This document shows, piece after piece, positions 60,850 to 64,000 of a stretch of 64,000 nucleotides of DNA; the stretch's first letter is position 1; every line of letters begins with the position of its first letter. The stretch is from Terana coerulea. Lineage: Eukaryota > Basidiomycota > Agaricomycetes > Polyporales > Phanerochaetaceae. Location of the stretch: positions 1-64,000 of the forward strand of contig JAKOGH010000787.1 of assembly GCA_024811115.1 (NCBI GenBank), given 5' to 3'. The position numbers and the translations under genes are program-made. The notes beneath the pieces were generated by a model that made no database searches, had not been told where the DNA came from, and worked only from the letters and a program-made list of their open reading frames with translations.

Positions 60850-63100
60850 CTGTCGTGCTTTATTACGCAATCCTGCATCATTGAGCTTTAGACATCTGCT
60901 GTCTTCAGATACCGGACATTCAATGGCGATTGTCATGCAGCCAAATTCGAGGAAACCTGAGCAAAGGAATTTTATATAGTACTGTACTCAGAAAGTCGTC
61001 ATAGAACAGAAGATCCAAAGCGAACAGCCAACGCCATATGCTTGAAAAACATGTAATATTGCGACTCGACTAAAATATTACTAACTGTCTGTAACTTGTC
61101 TGTACGGAATTGCTCAATGTCCGAGGGCAAGTTGACATCTTCACCAATTCTTCACATACATAGTCTTCATTCGTAGCTGTTGTCCACGCGATGAGATTGT
61201 CGCAGCGGCGACAGTGCTCTATGATAGCTGGATGCCACGTACGAATTCATCGTGAGCACAGTAAGCAGCGGATGTGTGTAAGCACAATGGTAAGAAAGCC
61301 TGCTGACCGTGGGTAAATCCAAGCGCGCCTGCCCTAAAGTCAAAGATTTTTCCTACTTTAGCGTAAGTAGCGTCGTTTCGTTACACTTCTCGCATTCTCT
61401 GAAGCTACACATTTTCGCACTGTCGTTATCCTTTTCCCCGAAAGGACCGTCTGTTGGGCCCCTGCTTCAAAACGAGGCTGTGGGCAGTTTTCCGGTCGTG
61501 CCTTCCAGGGGTCCCTACCGTTGTTTATATGGTGACCGGTGAGCCCCTCAACTCCCTACTCCTCCCTCCATTTCGCTTCGCATATTCGAACTTTCCCTCG
61601 AGATGCAGCATCACGAAGATGAGAATACTTCTATCAGTTATCCCTGTCTTAACAAATCATGTCGAGACCGTCTTTACCACATTCTGATCCCTCCTATACG
61701 ATCTGCGTCTCTCATTCAAGAAATACTGAACGCTGACGTTAGTTTCCGTTCATATAGGTGCACACATTGTCCTTCGCGGCCCCGAGTTCACCGCGTCGAA
61801 CCAGGGGTGTTGTACGTACCACGACTGCAGTGTTTTCATTACGATACCCTCTCTATCCTTTATCCCTTACGCTGTACATTACAACGTATCGTTCGTCGCC
61901 AATCTACTGTGCTCAATATTATTCAATCACACTCGTCATTCATTTCGTCTGCGGCATCTCCCTCACACTGTCATGACATGGGAGCATCTGCCCACCTGCG
62001 AACCACGGCGGAGGCTCGCGAGAACACCGAGCTCCCGCACGTTCAATCGTACAAGGTTCACAGGCAGCATGTCCCGCCACAGAACACTCGCCTCGCCCTC
62101 ATGGAAAGCGGACGATGATGCGAACTAGCAGCGCTATGAGAGGTTGCACCAGGGTTCCTGAAGCTGGGAAGGCCGACATGCGGCGGACGTTATCTGAATT
62201 GTCCCGCGACACGTAAGGACGTCCTGCATCGCTCAGCTCATTTAAACTGCATCTTAAGCCGCTCACCGCCTCCCGGGGCTGCCGGACATGAGGTCGGACG
62301 ACAGAGACCCTGGCTGGAATCTGCCGTCCTTTGACTGTGGCGACTGCTACGCGCGCAGACCCTTGATCAGGCTAGGGTATGTGGCAGGCTGATTCCGACG
62401 CAACGTCCTCGGGGTTGCAGGTGCATCAGCAGCGTTCCCAAGACTCGGTAACGTTCGCTCACGAACAACACTCAGAAGCAATGAGGCAGTAAGAGATGTC
62501 AGAATGCAAATACGTACGCGTCTGCGACCATGTACACCTGTTAGGGAATTACGAGGCTTCGTAATTTACAACGACTCAGTCAACACAGATTTACGAGAGG
62601 TGTATAGGCAATGCGAATACTGTGATAATTGACTGCTTAATGACAACACGAACAACTGAGCGAGAACCACTGGATAAATATCTACCTAGCAATTTGGGGA
62701 CTTGATCAGCGAAGTCCTTCGCTCTGTGCTACGTGCTACTGAATGATACACCGGGTGAGAGATCAAGAAAGGCGGAAGAAAGTGATGGGATGCGAGGAAC
62801 ACCTATGGATATATGGGATAGAGATAACAACGGCGCGGCCAGGACGAGTGAGAGGAGAAACAGGAAGGAAACTATGCACAATGCAGTAATGCAGTGAATG
62901 ATGAAGAAGACGCAATGCAATGCAGTGATGGCGGCCCGTCTAGACAAGAAGGACGTGTGCGAGACCCAGAGAAAGCGACGACGAGGAAAGCTACAGAGCG
63001 CGACGAGCGACCGTCCGTGACCGAAGCCAGAGTCCGAGCGAGAGCGGAAGAGACGCATGGGGGCATAGGCATGGGTGGCATGGGCGAGGGCGTGGGCGGC
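60850..63100. other. No confident gene
   Basis: A frame at 61603-62118 (171 codons, plus) lacks recognisable motifs; pyrimidine-rich stretches before an ATG at 61978 look like a leader, but the frame after it is short. Nothing else seen. Confidence 0.4.
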
Positions 63101-63108
63101 GGCGGCAG

Positions 63109-64000
63109 CTAGTACGCCTGCATCGTGTGGTCGTGGAGGTCGTATGCGCCCCACTCGTGCGCGACCATCGGCGGGTGCAGCAGGCTGTTCATGTTCACCT
63201 TCGGCGAGTCCTCGGCGCCGGGCGGGAGCATCGGCGGGTGTAGATACGCGTTGAACAGCGCGTCCTCGTCGCTCTGCAGGTTCTGCAGGTAGTCCATCGG
63301 GCTGTCGTCCGTGGGCAGCATCGGCGGATGCACGCCACTCGTGCCGTCGGGCGGGAGCATCGGCGGGTGCCAGAGCGCGCTGTTCTGGTTCCGGAAGAGG
63401 CCGTACGGCGACGGGAAGGCGAACGGGAAGTCGAGCGACGAGCGTTGCGAGTGGGAGGCCGAGGAAGCGGTACTGTACGAGTCCGTGCTGTACGAACCAT
63501 ACGAGTCCGTCGACGACGGCGGCTCGGAGCCCGAGTCGTTGCTCATCCGCCGCCGTTTGGCGCCGCGCTCCTGTGACTCGTAGTCCGCGACCTCCTGGAA
63601 GGGCAAGGCGTCCGCGGGGATGCTGTAGAGCTGGGGGATGTGGTCTGGGTGGTACGGGCCGGGGTAGGAGAGCGAATAGGACAGCTGGGACGCGAAGCTG
63701 TTGTCGCCGTTGACGTGGCCGTTCTGCTGACTGGCGACGCTCGCGAAGGCGTTCATGATCTCCGCCGGGTTCGGGGCCCGGTACGCGTCGTTATCGTCGC
63801 TGTAGCTCGATTGCGTTGTCGAATCAGGAGCGAGCGTGGGGTGCTACCTTCAGGCGAGGCCCGGCGGCTGGCGCCAGGGCTGGCGGACGGCGTCTCGGAC
63901 GTGTTGCCTCCCGCTCGACGTGCGTCATGACGTGCCCGCTTGCGGATAACGTCCGACTTCATGGAGATCGGTCGTGCAGAGCCGTGAAGTTTGTAGCTGC
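63109..64000 (-). CDS. GATA-type zinc-finger transcription factor, 3' part (runs off the window)
   Basis: Minus strand, partial at the 5' side. The first visible residues are SYKLHGSARPISMKS then DVIRKRARHDARR, which is the C-terminal half of a fungal GATA zinc finger and its basic tail; the Cys residues lie beyond 64000. Then come a Ser/Pro/Thr linker, DDNDAYRAPNPAEIM, NAFASVASQQNGHVNG, SYPGPYHPDHIPQLYSIP, RGAKRRRMSNDSGSE (a possible nuclear localisation signal), and four copies of HPPMLP or HPPMVA before the end HDHTMQAY. At 63838-63841 a run of four G on the plus strand is one base short for the frame; adding one joins SPEGSTP to LAPDSTTQSS. Which nitrogen, iron or development regulator this is cannot be told without the 5' half. 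Confidence 0.8.

Noticed and set aside
61603..62118. 171-codon plus-strand frame
   Set aside because: No motifs, low-complexity His/Ser composition, and a pyrimidine-rich leader-like stretch lies inside it.

Overview
This is a fungal window, most probably from a wood- or litter-decay mushroom (Basidiomycota, Agaricomycetes). The evidence is many short GT-AG introns (about 45-75 bp), intron-dense genes for conserved fungal proteins (XPF/RAD1 nuclease, full-size ABCG transporter, GATA factor, GPI-anchored GH16 glucanases, Old Yellow Enzyme, CsbD-like stress protein), and an expanded family of F-box genes. There is no prokaryotic operon structure. Exon boundaries were read by eye from reading frame, splice signals and comparison among paralogues.

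Layout. 1-3.9 kb: AT-rich DNA with a tRNA-like repeat, a GC-rich array of ~155-bp units, and a three-copy motif ahead of the first gene. 4-6.4 kb: Old Yellow Enzyme (+) and CsbD-like gene (-). 7.6-9 kb: two related 3' ends of unrecognised membrane-protein genes (-). 10.2-13.7 kb: intact 13-exon XPF/RAD1 gene (+). 15-18.8 kb: unidentified conserved-looking gene (+) convergent with a Ser/Thr-rich protein gene (-). 19.6-23.9 kb: two tandem GH16 genes (-); the distal copy carries an internal inverted segment. 27-43 kb: a small secreted cysteine-containing protein (+), an F-box gene (-), and a ~4.5-kb tandem array (two full units and one truncated) whose units each held a secreted-protein gene (-) and a decayed spliced gene (+). 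43-50.6 kb: two more F-box genes (-), separated by a 145-bp inverted-repeat pair and an ABCG relic. 51.3-55.9 kb: full-size ABCG transporter (-). 58.4-60.8 kb: a fourth F-box gene (+). 63.1 kb to the end: GATA factor (-), cut by the window edge.

Main biology. The four F-box genes share an unusual order: SPRY/B30.2-like region split over five exons, then F-box, leucine-rich stretch and a conserved C-terminal region. One copy is intact (675 codons), one is clearly dead, and two carry small indels. They are interspersed with secreted-protein genes and share a dispersed element with a CRE/ATF-like TGACGTCA core, so 25-60 kb looks like a fast-evolving accessory region. Many otherwise good genes carry single-nucleotide frameshifts, often in C or G runs; consensus sequence error is a serious alternative to gene decay and should be settled first.
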